Of a stretch of DNA of 64,000 nt, positions 1 through 9,654 are shown piece after piece (position 1 is the first letter of the stretch; each line of letters starts with the position of its first letter). The notes beneath the pieces were generated by a model. The model was not told where the DNA came from and did not search any database. It was given only the letters and a program-made list of their open reading frames with translations. The stretch is from Butyricicoccus pullicaecorum (GTDB lineage: Bacteria > Bacillota > Clostridia > Oscillospirales > Butyricicoccaceae). The DNA lies in contig JAGZIY010000007.1 of NCBI GenBank assembly GCA_018365995.1, positions 34,294 to 98,293 of the forward strand, written 5' to 3'. The position numbers were made by a program, and so were the translations under genes.

Positions 1-509
1 ACTCCAATGCTGCGACCTTAGTCAACATTGCAAGCGAAGATTTAGCCATACAGTAATATCCATTTTCACGAACGGGAACTTTTTCATGAATAGATGTTAC
101 ATTGATAATAGAAGCTCCATTGGCTTTTTTCAATGCAGGTAATAATTTCTGAAGCAGAAAATAAGGTGCTTTTGTGTTCACATTATAAATTTCGTCCATC
201 GCATCTTCTTTGCCATCTGCAATCGATCTGTGTGTCTCAATGCCAGCATTATTAACGAGCACATCTAATTTTTCACACTCTGTCCAAAATGGTTCCAACA
301 ATACATCCAAAGCATCAATATTCCGCAGATCTCCGTATAGGAATGAGAAATTATGCTGTTTAGCTACTGCTTCTGTACGCTCTTTGTTGCTTCCGTGAAT
401 CCAAACATTTGCGCCGGCAGCCTGCATTCCTTTGGCAATGGCAAAGCCGATTCCTCGAGTACCGCCTGTAATGATCACGTTCTTACCGGTCAAATCAAAT
501 AGCTTCATG
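1..509 (-). CDS. SDR-family oxidoreductase (C-terminus cut by window edge)
   Basis: This is a short-chain dehydrogenase/reductase with a Rossmann fold that uses NAD(P)H. The N-terminal nucleotide-binding glycine motif TGGTRGIG, the structural NNAG motif and the catalytic YYCMAKS (YxxxK) motif are all visible. The start at 509 gives the typical MKLFDLTGKNVIITGG beginning. The gene lies 29 bp downstream of uxuA on the same strand, so the two are probably one operon. A role as a hexuronate or 2-keto-3-deoxygluconate dehydrogenase (KduD- or SDR-type mannonate oxidoreductase-like) is inferred from that neighbour. The substrate cannot be read from sequence. Confidence 0.85.
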
Positions 510-538
510 AAATAGCCCCCTTCAGCATCATATATAAA

Positions 539-1606
539 TTATTTTTCCAAATCCATCATCTGAGCACGAATGAATCCAAGTGCATATGCCATCCCTGCAT
601 GCCAAGGATCATTACACTGTATCTGCGGGGTATGATCAGGGATTAAGATCCCATCAAAGTGATGCTTGTGCAAAATTTCGAGCGTTTTCTTAATATTGAT
701 ATCTCCATCATCCACAAAGACCTCAGTATAGTCTGGGACTTTTCCTCTTACATTTCTCACATGTGCATAGGCGACTTTGCCTTGAGAGGCATAGCACTCC
801 AGTGCATCATATATATTGCCGCTGTTCATTTCTTGGATGCTGCCCATGCAGAAATCGATGGCGTTGCTCGGACTCGGCACAAGATCGAGAACTTTCTGAT
901 ATAACTCCGGTTGGTAAACCAATCTTGGGGTATTACGCAAGAAAGGCATCGGAGGGTCATCTGGGTGAAGCGCCATTACAACCCCTGCCTCCTCGGCAAC
1001 AGGAAGAATCTGCTCTAAGAACCATTTCAATCTTTTCCAAAGTTCCTCATATCCAATATCTTCAATATATCCTTCGGGTGCATTGCTGTCATAGGTCATA
1101 TTCCAAACTTCTCCCTTTGGAATTCTCGCATTCAAATCCAAAAGGTCTGCATGGAAACATGTGCTGACCGCTCCACCTCTAGCATTTGTTGTTTTCTGGT
1201 GTCCCCAAACACCTGCAAGGCTGAAGTTGTATCCGAAACACGGAATGCCCGCTTTTCCTACATTACGTATGATTTGTTTCAGATTTTCCATTTGCTCTTC
1301 CTTCTTAGGACCATCCAATAATACATCATACCAATCCGCTGGGCTAAAATTCTCTATTCCATAAATTCTGAGACCTTTTTGATCGGCTTTTTTCTGAAGG
1401 GAAAGTAAATTATCAAGACTCCAAATTGAATCTCCTGCAGTCGAAGTACCATAGTTTACTTTTTCGTCTGTTGCTTTGACAATCTCATTTTCAGCACTGT
1501 AATAGTTTGCAAGATGAACAATCAGATCTGTACATCCACATTGTCTCGCAAACGCAAACTCTTCATCTTTTAGCATATATCGGTATAAGCCAACACCAAG
1601 TTTCAT
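539..1606 (-). CDS. uxuA: Mannonate dehydratase UxuA
   Basis: UxuA removes water from D-mannonate to give 2-keto-3-deoxy-D-gluconate in glucuronate breakdown. The 355-residue protein has family landmarks: a GIENF stretch near residue 83, GGAVSTCFH near 144, the metal-ligand segment HPDDPP at 214-219, DFCMGSI at 251-257 and a C-terminal PDHTP. Length matches the family. It is followed closely by an SDR dehydrogenase gene, and an AraC-type regulator is divergently transcribed 214 bp upstream. This suggests local regulation by a uronate-derived signal, which is inference. Confidence 0.93.
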   Translation of the reverse strand: MKLGVGLYRYMLKDEEFAFARQCGCTDLIVHLANYYSAENEIVKATDEKVNYGTSTAGDSIWSLDNLLSLQKKADQKGLRIYGIENFSPADWYDVLLDGPKKEEQMENLKQIIRNVGKAGIPCFGYNFSLAGVWGHQKTTNARGGAVSTCFHADLLDLNARIPKGEVWNMTYDSNAPEGYIEDIGYEELWKRLKWFLEQILPVAEEAGVVMALHPDDPPMPFLRNTPRLVYQPELYQKVLDLVPSPSNAIDFCMGSIQEMNSGNIYDALECYASQGKVAYAHVRNVRGKVPDYTEVFVDDGDINIKKTLEILHKHHFDGILIPDHTPQIQCNDPWHAGMAYALGFIRAQMMDLEK

Positions 1607-1820
1607 GATAACCCTCCGTTTTTTGCAAACTGTATAGAGGCTCCGAAACCCATATAGGGCTCTTTCTTATCTTCATCGGAGCTGTTTAATTATGCATCTA
1701 CTATATCGCATTTTATAGCGAATTTCTTCTTTACTTTTGATAAATTCTGTTCTATATTGATATTATAGAAAATAAAATCGAAATGAACTTTTTATATTCT
1801 AGTATGCAAAGGTGATTACC

Positions 1821-2696
1821 ATGGCAAGACAACCAGAAATTGTGAACATGCCCGCTGTATTTGTAGCAGGTTGCGAAGTATATTATTCATTTCGTACACA
1901 AATCAATAAAAATGATTATCCGCAAGTACATGATTTTTATGAAATCATACTAGTTACCGATGGAAAACTAGAAATTTTATTGAATAATAATCTCCTCATA
2001 CTTGAAAGCAGAAGCTTTCTATTGATCCGTCCCGGTGATATACATACTAAAATTGAGGTTGGACCTTCTGCACATATCAATCTTGCTTTTCCATCATCTA
2101 CGGTCGAGGCGCTTTTCTCTTACTTGCTTAATAATTCGTCCAATCCATTGTGTGATATATCCAAAGAATCATATGTACCTATTGTGCGACTGACAACGGT
2201 AGATACAGCTGTAATCCAGAATCGGTTAGACCGTTTGAACCAATTCCCGCTTTCAGCTATTGATGAAAAAAATACGCATCTTCGTGCAATCCTTATTGAT
2301 ATTATATACACATATCTTATGCCAGAATTGAGGAATAAAGCGAAAAACTCAAATGTATTACAATTTCCGACATGGCTCGATTCTGCATTAGAAGGATTCA
2401 CAGACGTTAACAATTTAAGCGAAGGGATGGATTACCTCATTAGACATTCGGGGCGATCTGCCGAACATATTTGCCGTACCTTTCGCAAATATCTTGGGTG
2501 TACACCTTCTGCCTATATCAATTCTAGACGATTAACTTATGCTGCCAACCTTTTGACTCACACAGACATAGAAATTGTAGATATTGCCTATGAAAGCGGC
2601 TTTCAGAGTGTGAATTACTTTTATCATTTATTTAAGAAAGAATATAATCTATCTCCACTGAAGTATAAAAAAATCCATAAACCTAAATATCTGTAA
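1821..2696 (+). CDS. AraC-family transcriptional regulator
   Basis: The protein has an N-terminal cupin-like sensor half and a C-terminal double helix-turn-helix of the AraC/XylS type (about residues 190-285). This includes the signature AYESGFQSVNYFYHLFKKE and the closing NLSPLKYKK. The start is set at ATG 1821 because AAAGGTG lies 7 bp before it; an in-frame GTG at 1812 is less likely. It is divergent from uxuA and probably controls the uronate operon, which is inferred from position. Confidence 0.88.
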   Translation: MARQPEIVNMPAVFVAGCEVYYSFRTQINKNDYPQVHDFYEIILVTDGKLEILLNNNLLILESRSFLLIRPGDIHTKIEVGPSAHINLAFPSSTVEALFSYLLNNSSNPLCDISKESYVPIVRLTTVDTAVIQNRLDRLNQFPLSAIDEKNTHLRAILIDIIYTYLMPELRNKAKNSNVLQFPTWLDSALEGFTDVNNLSEGMDYLIRHSGRSAEHICRTFRKYLGCTPSAYINSRRLTYAANLLTHTDIEIVDIAYESGFQSVNYFYHLFKKEYNLSPLKYKKIHKPKYL

Positions 2697-3421
2697 AGCG
2701 GATTGATGCGTTAGCGAAAGGGCTTTTCAGCGTACATCTATTCAAATATGAGAAAATCTATTGCGCAATCAAATTGGACAGAAGAACCAAAGTGATTGCC
2801 GACATTATAACACAACTACCCCAGATGCAAGAAAGGTCAACAAACCGGGTGACGGGCGCGTTCAATCTGTGCCTTGGTTGCATAAGGCACGGTATCAACT
2901 CTTTATTTAGATAAAAAAGCACAGACATTTCCGTCTGTGCCTGTTTGCTTAATAATCTTCACGAGTCGTATGCGGTACGGGCAATATGACTCTTTCTGAT
3001 ATCCTCGATATTTGTTCTGGATTGTTCTACTTCAACGAAATCCCATGTTTCTTCAGTTCTGATATTCAGCTTATTCCCTCATTTTCCCTCATTGTTATAC
3101 AGGTAGGGAGCAGGCATTGATTGGACTCTCCTGTGCATCCCATTTGTGATGAAAAGCCAGAATCATCTGTTCGCCAGCGAGTTCACCTGTAGGATATCCT
3201 CTCGTTAAATTTTGTTGTGGTAACTTAAACTACAACTCACGAGACTCTGTCCTTCATCTTTTTTATTTAATTGTGCCATATATTGACATACACAATAAAA
3301 CGAAACGGTCTCGCCGCACGCTTGCGAAATGTGAAAGTTTATGATAACCTTATCATGTGAATAAACAGCGATGGCACCCAGCATAATTTCCGAATCAAAT
3401 CTCATGATCAGAGGAGTTCCT
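2697..3421. other. Gene-poor stretch with likely gene remnants
   Basis: No intact gene is seen in these 725 bases. Three open stretches look like decayed coding sequence: plus strand about 2710-2910 (…YEKIYCAIKLDRRTKVIAD…), minus strand about 3085-2959 (…ETWDFVEVEQSRTNIEDI…, ending in TGA) and minus strand about 3215-3106 (…GELAGEQMILAFHHKW…). None was assigned to a family. A minus-strand terminator-like hairpin follows the second remnant. Confidence 0.4.
2912..2940 (-). terminator. Intrinsic terminator-like hairpin
   Basis: An 8-bp perfect stem (GCACAGAC/GTCTGTGC) is followed on the minus strand by a run of six T. It lies just after the stop codon of a minus-strand remnant at about 2959, consistent with a leftover gene end. 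Confidence 0.7.
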
Positions 3422-4891
3422 ATGAGAAAAAGTATCATCATGTTGATGGCGTTCATCTTGACGTTATCACCCATTCCTTCCGCCAAAGCGGTGAATACAA
3501 TCCGTGCAGCCGAGCCGATTGATCCGCTGGCATACCAGCAGATGCTAGGGAAAGGCATGGATGTTGACTGGTGCAAAACAACCGCCGGTATGTCTCTTTA
3601 CCACTCGAGTGTTCCCAAAGACTTTAAGCAAGCTGGAATATCCCATGTCCGTATCCGAGTGAAAGACGAAGCCACCGAGGAACTTCTGACGCTGCTCAAG
3701 CAACAGGTCAGCGACTGTCTAGATGCCGGACTGATTCCCATCATCGCCTATCAGGCGGATGAACTAAAAAACGATCCGTCAGACAAAAATCTCCGCAAGG
3801 TAGAAGCATGGTGGAAAACCGTTGCAGAATATTTTCAGGATGAATCGTTCCTGCTGTCCTTTGACCTTATCATCGAAGTAACTGATGCATTGAAAAATCA
3901 GCCAGAACGTCTCAACGAAATCTATGAGCGGTTGGTATCGGTGGTTCGAGAGAGCAATCCTGAACGGATTATTATGATCTCGCCACGTGTGCGGTCTGAC
4001 GCAGCGTACCTGCGTGATTTGACCATTCCCTCAGCAGCGAATGGATACCTGATGGCAGAATGGCATTTTTACGCCTCCGGTCCCTCCAAAGAAAACCCGC
4101 GCAAGCTGTGGATCAGTGGAACTGCGGAGGAAAAGGAACTGATACAGGAAAAGATCAATCTCGCCCTCCAGTGGCAGAAAGACACAGGAATCCCAACTTG
4201 GGTAGGGGCATGGATGCCGGGCAATTATAATGACGGAGACAACTACACGATAAAGGAGCAGACCGTATTTGCCTCCTATATGACTCAGGCACTGACCGAC
4301 GCAGGCATTCCTTTTGCAGTCAATGCAGACAGCCATTTTTATAACCGTGAGCAACGCAAATGGCTGCAGGATATGCAGCCTGTTTTCACAGCGATATACG
4401 GACCGCAGACGCTGCCCTTTCAGGACGTACCAGAAGATGTGTGGTATTATTCTGCGGTATCGCAGGTTTACCGAAACCAGCTGTTTTCCGGCACCTCGGC
4501 AACAACCTTTTCTCCACAGTGTACTATGACCCGACAGCAGATGTGGATGGTCATGGCAAGACTCAAAAATGTACAGCCTCAATCTATGGAAGAAGCCCGG
4601 CAATGGGTCGTATCCACGGGATTGAGCGACGGAAGTGCTCCCATAACAGAGGTTACTCGACAGCAACTGGTCGCATTTTTGTGGCGGCTCTCCGGTTCGC
4701 CTGATGTACAATTCGTACCAGAGCAATATCATGATTTTGCAGAAATCGCACCTTATGCGAGCAAAGCCATGGGATGGGCCGTAGAAAAGGGCTTACTCAG
4801 CGGCACTTCCCCCCACACACTGACGCCGAATGAAGCAGTGACTCGTGCGCAGGCCGCAGTGATTTTAACCCGATATGATTCGATCATTTGA
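3422..4891 (+). CDS. Secreted SLH-domain protein with GH5-like (cellulase-fold) domain
   Basis: The 489-residue protein starts at ATG 3422, set by AGAGGAG just upstream. It begins with a signal peptide (MRKSIIMLMAFILTLSPIPS, cut near AKA). A GH5-like domain follows, with recognisable GISHVRIRV, DAGLIPIIAY, NPERIIMIS and EWHFY segments. Two S-layer homology repeats lie at the C-terminus (starting FQDVPEDVWYYSAV and YHDFAEIAPYASKAM), expected to hold the protein to the cell wall. The usual GEFG nucleophile motif reads GAWM, so the nucleophile Glu appears replaced by Ala. It may be a binding or inactive homologue, or a variant subfamily. A strong terminator follows. Confidence 0.75.
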   Translation: MRKSIIMLMAFILTLSPIPSAKAVNTIRAAEPIDPLAYQQMLGKGMDVDWCKTTAGMSLYHSSVPKDFKQAGISHVRIRVKDEATEELLTLLKQQVSDCLDAGLIPIIAYQADELKNDPSDKNLRKVEAWWKTVAEYFQDESFLLSFDLIIEVTDALKNQPERLNEIYERLVSVVRESNPERIIMISPRVRSDAAYLRDLTIPSAANGYLMAEWHFYASGPSKENPRKLWISGTAEEKELIQEKINLALQWQKDTGIPTWVGAWMPGNYNDGDNYTIKEQTVFASYMTQALTDAGIPFAVNADSHFYNREQRKWLQDMQPVFTAIYGPQTLPFQDVPEDVWYYSAVSQVYRNQLFSGTSATTFSPQCTMTRQQMWMVMARLKNVQPQSMEEARQWVVSTGLSDGSAPITEVTRQQLVAFLWRLSGSPDVQFVPEQYHDFAEIAPYASKAMGWAVEKGLLSGTSPHTLTPNEAVTRAQAAVILTRYDSII

Positions 4892-4988
4892 TATTCTCCA
4901 GAGTACCAGAAGCGATTGCACTGCGATGATATAAAACCTCGGCGGTTCCTCTTCCGCGCTATACTGTGCGTGCTCGTTCCGATAATAC

Positions 4989-5046
4989 AAGACCGCACGA
5001 AGGAACCACACCCTTTCAGATGTGCACCTTCGTGCGGTCTTTTTTG
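4989..5046 (+). terminator. Rho-independent terminator after the SLH protein gene
   Basis: A long stem (GACCGCACGAAGG pairing with CCTTCGTGCGGTC) with a 25-base loop is followed by TTTTTT. It lies 98 bp after the stop of the SLH-domain gene. Confidence 0.9.
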
Positions 5047-5149
5047 GTCGTATTTTTTCAGGTATAAAAGGCGTATATAATACCGTTCTTATCATATATA
5101 GTGTGTCCATCATCATTTGCTCCTCACACTTTCCTTTTATGGAAAATAC

Positions 5150-5192
5150 AGCTGCCACCCTGCAACTTCTAAGAGGACATTGGGTGGCAGCT
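5150..5192 (-). terminator. Terminator of the sialic-acid operon
   Basis: An 11-bp perfect stem (AGCTGCCACCC/GGGTGGCAGCT) lies about 60 bp beyond the sialidase stop codon. The minus-strand side is followed by a T-rich TGTATTTT. It probably ends the minus-strand sialic-acid operon and could also act on the plus strand. Confidence 0.75.
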
Positions 5193-5250
5193 TATTTTGA
5201 TTTCACAGAACCTATATGAATCTGGAATCCACAGGTATGAATACAAATTC

Positions 5251-7581
5251 TTATGAGAATGTATGTTCCGTCAGTTCATCCATTGTCAGTTCCTTATAGT
5301 ACATTTGCTGTAAACCGGTCGACCATGAATTGTTTTCTGAGGTTTCGTAAAGAATACCCACTTTGCCATTGGAAAGTTCTGCCATACAGCTATATGCAAA
5401 GAGTTCGTTTTGTCCTGTGAGTGTATAGTCGTACTCCCAGTCGATTGCATAGCCGTTGCTGCTGGGCTTTACGAGTCCGACATAGATATGTCCATTTTTT
5501 CTCGCATTGGAAGAAGTGGTTGCCAGCAGAACAGCAGGATACTCTTTTCCATCTTTCGCAGAGCGCACCTCTTTGCTGTAATTGATTGCTGAAATCTGGC
5601 AATTCGTTCCGCGCCCATTATCTCCGAACAAAGAACCAACCTCAGTCCAAGTTTCACCGCCATCATAGCTTCGTGCAGTAATGATTTTGCCACCCGAGCC
5701 TGTGGTATTTCTCACAAAGATTTGCAGACTGCCATCTGGCATTTCGACCAGAGCGGATTCATGCAATGCCAATTGCGATGGAATTGGCTCGCCATGTTCC
5801 CACGTCTCGCCACCATCATCTGTGTAAATGAGCTCAGTGGAGGATTTTCCTTGATAGTATATTGGAACGAGGATACGACCTTCATATTTGCCATTTTGAA
5901 TCTGCAAACCGCTGCCCGGACCTGTGATATAATATCTGGAATTCTCACGCTTGACCATACCGGAAATAATGTTTCCAGAATGCCAAGTCTCACCATCATC
6001 ATCACTGTAAACCTGTAACAGATAGCTGGTATTATACATCTGCAATTCACTGTCTTCATAGAAGATCTTGGCGGGAACCATGACAGGCTCTGCATCGGCG
6101 TCCTTTGTCCGCTGCTGCACCTGTAACAACTCTCCGTCCTTATAAAGTTCATATTCACTGCTCAGGCTATATGCAGAAAGGTCTCCCAGAGAGAGGTTGC
6201 TGTCGTCTACATTTATACCATTGCTGGAATATGGATTGGGCGTACCAACCAGATGATAGATATTATATCGACCATCGCTGTTCTTCTCACCATAGATATC
6301 AACAGCATAGTCAAACTGGCTTCGATCAATATTCATATTGATTCCATTTTGCTTGATATTTTTACTCGAAAGCAGCAAATACTTTTGTCCGTCAATGGTG
6401 CAGAAGCCATCTCCATACGCGATATCCCGATTTTGACCTCCATGTGCCTGCCCATCGTTATCAATATTGAGTTGCTGGAAAACGCCTCCATTCCAAGCAA
6501 AGGCATCAATGACAAGCAAAATGCGGTTGGTGGGAGATTTCTGATCCTGCACGATGACACCATCGATCACAGAGGAAGAAAACTGCTTATATCCTGTCTC
6601 GTCTGCATAATCCTGCATATGCAAGGCATAGGGAATCATTGCATCAGACCACCCCTCTGCTCCAGAATATTTTTCTGCATCTGCCTTGCGGCGAATCGCA
6701 GCATCAATATTTTCTGCGGAATCCCCCGTACTGCCAAAGTTTGCGTCACAGCCTGCAATCAGAGAGCCATCCACTGTATGCAGCAGGAATGGAATACGGA
6801 AAAACTTGGAACCTGTGGCATCTCCATTGAAGAATACCTTTGTACTTTGATCGGTTTCTCCCCAAGGTTCAGCACTGAGTGCTGCAGCTTCTTCCTGTGT
6901 AAACGTTGTCGGAACAAATGCAGCAAAAGCAAGTTCTCCAATGAAATTTTTGTGATTGCTGCTGTTTTCCAAGGTATCCTTGGTACCGCCAATGGTAAGG
7001 TAATTCAAATGATTGATATTTTCATTGCTGTTATACCACGAAGTATAATCCGGATACTGTGTCTCTTTGCTGCCGTCAAAGCTCGTTACTGTTTTTGCGG
7101 ATTTATTAGATAAGTCAGAGGCATCTACGCTATAAATGAATGTATGCCAATCTCTATCTGCCACAACGGTGTCTGAAAGATTTGCAGACATGCCGTCTGG
7201 AAAATCCACGCGAACTTGGTCAACCGACGAAACGCCATTGAGCAAAACTGCTCCATATTCGTCCTTTTGATTTCCGCTTCCGGCAGCAAATATTGCCTGA
7301 TTCGTGTCAGAATTTGTCTTATAACGGATAAGCAGGGTTCCTTTATTGCTGTTTTTCAGGCGCTCTATGTCCTGTGCGGTACCTGAAACGATGCGAGTGC
7401 CATCGAATACGCGATCACGCCCGCTGTACGTGTAGCAAAAGCCCTCTTTCTCAGCTGTCTCCAACACATCCTGTAAGGTTGGAAGCGCTGCTTTTGCATG
7501 AGCTGGAGTTGCGAATGGTGCCATCATACCAATAGAAAATGCTGTAACAGTCAAAACAGAAAATAGTTTTTTCACAATCAT
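5251..7581 (-). CDS. nanH: Secreted GH33 sialidase
   Basis: This 776-residue exo-sialidase has a signal peptide (ending PAHA, about residue 29). A CBM40/LamG-like domain spans about residues 55-235 and the catalytic beta-propeller about 245-776. The arginine-triad FRIP motif sits at 261-264. At least three Asp boxes are present (SDDDGETW, TDDGGETW, SYDGGETW). HESALVEMPDG, FVRNTTGSGG and YSCMAEL fit the catalytic Glu, a triad Arg and the Tyr nucleophile. No LPXTG or SLH anchor is seen, so it is likely released. It is the last gene of an operon with a NanOx-like oxidoreductase and an ABC importer. That arrangement suggests an intramolecular trans-sialidase making 2,7-anhydro-Neu5Ac, which the motifs alone cannot prove. 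Confidence 0.92.
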   Translation of the reverse strand: MIVKKLFSVLTVTAFSIGMMAPFATPAHAKAALPTLQDVLETAEKEGFCYTYSGRDRVFDGTRIVSGTAQDIERLKNSNKGTLLIRYKTNSDTNQAIFAAGSGNQKDEYGAVLLNGVSSVDQVRVDFPDGMSANLSDTVVADRDWHTFIYSVDASDLSNKSAKTVTSFDGSKETQYPDYTSWYNSNENINHLNYLTIGGTKDTLENSSNHKNFIGELAFAAFVPTTFTQEEAAALSAEPWGETDQSTKVFFNGDATGSKFFRIPFLLHTVDGSLIAGCDANFGSTGDSAENIDAAIRRKADAEKYSGAEGWSDAMIPYALHMQDYADETGYKQFSSSVIDGVIVQDQKSPTNRILLVIDAFAWNGGVFQQLNIDNDGQAHGGQNRDIAYGDGFCTIDGQKYLLLSSKNIKQNGINMNIDRSQFDYAVDIYGEKNSDGRYNIYHLVGTPNPYSSNGINVDDSNLSLGDLSAYSLSSEYELYKDGELLQVQQRTKDADAEPVMVPAKIFYEDSELQMYNTSYLLQVYSDDDGETWHSGNIISGMVKRENSRYYITGPGSGLQIQNGKYEGRILVPIYYQGKSSTELIYTDDGGETWEHGEPIPSQLALHESALVEMPDGSLQIFVRNTTGSGGKIITARSYDGGETWTEVGSLFGDNGRGTNCQISAINYSKEVRSAKDGKEYPAVLLATTSSNARKNGHIYVGLVKPSSNGYAIDWEYDYTLTGQNELFAYSCMAELSNGKVGILYETSENNSWSTGLQQMYYKELTMDELTEHTFS

Positions 7582-7682
7582 TTCTCCTCATGTATCATCA
7601 TGTAATATGGGCATCGATTTTCGTAGAATCCACACTAAATGTTAATAACAGAAATCACAGATCAACAAAATGGCATAACCTA

Positions 7683-8792
7683 TTATCCGTAGATTTCCGA
7701 AATATTTACCTTTCGATTTTCTTTCAAAGAGAGCGTACAAGCATCCGCGGTTGCAATGGAGTCGCGCGCAGCGCTGCCATCTAGCAGTGGCTTAAACTCA
7801 TCTTCTACCGGCTCGCCATGCATCACACTGTTGAGGTAAGCCATTTCTTTTTTCATACAGCTATCCAGCCACAGCGGCGGACGGCGCCCGGGCTTGCCAT
7901 ACATGACAGCACCGTCCATTTCCATCTTTCCGTGATAGATTGCGGTACGGTCGTCATCCTCCTCCTGTGTCTCATGTACCAGATAGTGCTCATCGCCTTG
8001 TTTGGTGCGCAGGATCATGCCGCAGTCTCGCATATCAATACGAATTGCACCTTCTGTACCTTGAATCAGTACATAGTGCTCACTCCAGTGGAATGCAGAG
8101 CCATATTCAATCACTGCATTGGTGCCATTGGCAAACTCAAGGCTGATAAACAGCATATCGTCCTCGTCACCAAACTCCTCACCCTTATGTGCCACATTGC
8201 CGCCAATCATGGTCGCAGTCTTGGCTGGTCCCATAATAAACTGGATGCAATCCAGCTCGTGAATGTGGTGATACAGATGACCACCAGATTTTTCACGCAT
8301 TTTTTTCCAGCTGATGGAAGGCTGCGGCGGCTCCCAGCCATTGCGTGCCGAATGACAATAGAGCACCTTTCCAATGCGTCCCTCATTGATGAGGCGCTTT
8401 GCGGTATGTACGCCATTAAAGAAATTCATAATGTGACCTGCCATAAAAATCACACCATTTTCCTTGCAGGTACGCACCATTTCGTCACAGTCTGCATAGC
8501 GCAGTGCAATCGGCTTCTCACAAAATACGTTTTTCTTATGACGCGCAGCAACCAAAACCGGTTCCTTGTGCAAATAGTTGGGCGAAGCCACAATAACAGC
8601 GTCCACATCTGCACGTGCACAGAGGGTATCGAGATCGGTCTCTACCTCGCAGCCCAACTCCTGTGCAACACTCTCTGCATTCTCTGGGTCATAAACTGCG
8701 ACGATTTTTGCGCCCTCCTGTTCTGCCATAATACGGGCAAGTTCAGCGCCAAAATAGCCGGTACCTACCACTGCATAGCCAATAGTCTTCAT
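7683..8792 (-). CDS. nanOx: Gfo/Idh/MocA oxidoreductase, NanOx-like (2,7-anhydro-Neu5Ac to Neu5Ac)
   Basis: The 369-residue protein carries an N-terminal Rossmann motif (VVGTGYFGAE), the family EKP motif at about 94-96 (CEKPIALRYAD) and a HxxxH-type catalytic stretch (GGHLYHHIHELD). Related NanOx (Ruminococcus gnavus) and YjhC (E. coli) use NAD to convert 2,7-anhydro-Neu5Ac to Neu5Ac. Its position directly between the permease genes and the sialidase gene matches that system, and this is the basis for the specific call. The general family assignment is certain; the substrate is inference. Confidence 0.82.
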   Translation of the reverse strand: MKTIGYAVVGTGYFGAELARIMAEQEGAKIVAVYDPENAESVAQELGCEVETDLDTLCARADVDAVIVASPNYLHKEPVLVAARHKKNVFCEKPIALRYADCDEMVRTCKENGVIFMAGHIMNFFNGVHTAKRLINEGRIGKVLYCHSARNGWEPPQPSISWKKMREKSGGHLYHHIHELDCIQFIMGPAKTATMIGGNVAHKGEEFGDEDDMLFISLEFANGTNAVIEYGSAFHWSEHYVLIQGTEGAIRIDMRDCGMILRTKQGDEHYLVHETQEEDDDRTAIYHGKMEMDGAVMYGKPGRRPPLWLDSCMKKEMAYLNSVMHGEPVEDEFKPLLDGSAARDSIATADACTLSLKENRKVNISEIYG

Positions 8793-8823
8793 GTATCATT
8801 CCTCCTTAATTATGTATAGACGA

Positions 8824-9654
8824 TTATTTGACCGCACCATCTGACAGTCCGCCTGCCATCTTGTTCTGGATCAGACAGAAGAAAAGAATGGACGGAACGA
8901 CTACGATTGCACAAGCTGCCATCAAAGAACCCCAATTCAAGATATCCGCACCCTCCAGTGTTTTCACAGCGACAGAAATCGTTGTTTTATCCGAACTGCT
9001 CATCAAAATCATGGAGTACAGATATTCATTCCATGCATTGATGAATACATAAATGGCAGTCGAGACGATTCCGGGGGCAACCAGCGGCAATACCACCCGA
9101 CCAAAAATCTGTAATTTATTCGCACCGTCAATTCTGGCAGCCTCTTCAATACCGATTGGTACGGTTTTGAAGAAACCTACCAGCATCCATACCGCATAGG
9201 GCACACTAAAAGAAAGATATACAAGCACCAAACCGATTCTGGTATTGGTCAAGTGCAGGCTAGACATGACCATTGCATATGGAATGACAAGCATAATCGA
9301 TGGAAACATGTAAGTGGTAACCAAGAACTTCGTCATTACGTTTCCAAGCTTCGGGAAAAAGCGAACGATGCCATAGGCGCCCAAAGAAGATATCACAATT
9401 GCAATCACAGTGGTCGTACCCGCAACAATTAAACTGTTTCGAATATTCACCGTGAATTTGAGTGTGTCTAATACCGTACGGAAATTTTCCAATGTCCATT
9501 GGATTGGCAAAATCTTAGTGGGGTTGTTCAAAATCTCACTGCTGCTCTTGAATGCAGAAACCAGCAGCCAAATGAGAGGGAAAATTGCCATAATGGAAAG
9601 GATAATCAAATAGACATTTGAAACAATCGTACCTGCGCGCTGTCCCTTTTTCAT
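8824..9654 (-). CDS. Carbohydrate ABC transporter permease (MalG type)
   Basis: The 276-residue inner-membrane permease has six predicted membrane spans and the EAA loop EEAARIDGANKLQIFGRVVL that contacts the ATPase. The C-terminal QNKMAGGLSDGAVK ending is typical of the MalG branch. It follows the damaged MalF-type permease gene by one base after the latter's original stop. Together with the binding protein it should form the importer for a sialic-acid derivative. No ATPase gene is in the operon, so a shared MsmX-like ATPase is probably used. Confidence 0.93.
   Translation of the reverse strand: MKKGQRAGTIVSNVYLIILSIMAIFPLIWLLVSAFKSSSEILNNPTKILPIQWTLENFRTVLDTLKFTVNIRNSLIVAGTTTVIAIVISSLGAYGIVRFFPKLGNVMTKFLVTTYMFPSIMLVIPYAMVMSSLHLTNTRIGLVLVYLSFSVPYAVWMLVGFFKTVPIGIEEAARIDGANKLQIFGRVVLPLVAPGIVSTAIYVFINAWNEYLYSMILMSSSDKTTISVAVKTLEGADILNWGSLMAACAIVVVPSILFFCLIQNKMAGGLSDGAVK

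Noticed and set aside
7818..8819. Long plus-strand open frame opposite the oxidoreductase gene
   Set aside because: It is antisense to a clear Gfo/Idh/MocA gene and has no domain or ribosome site.
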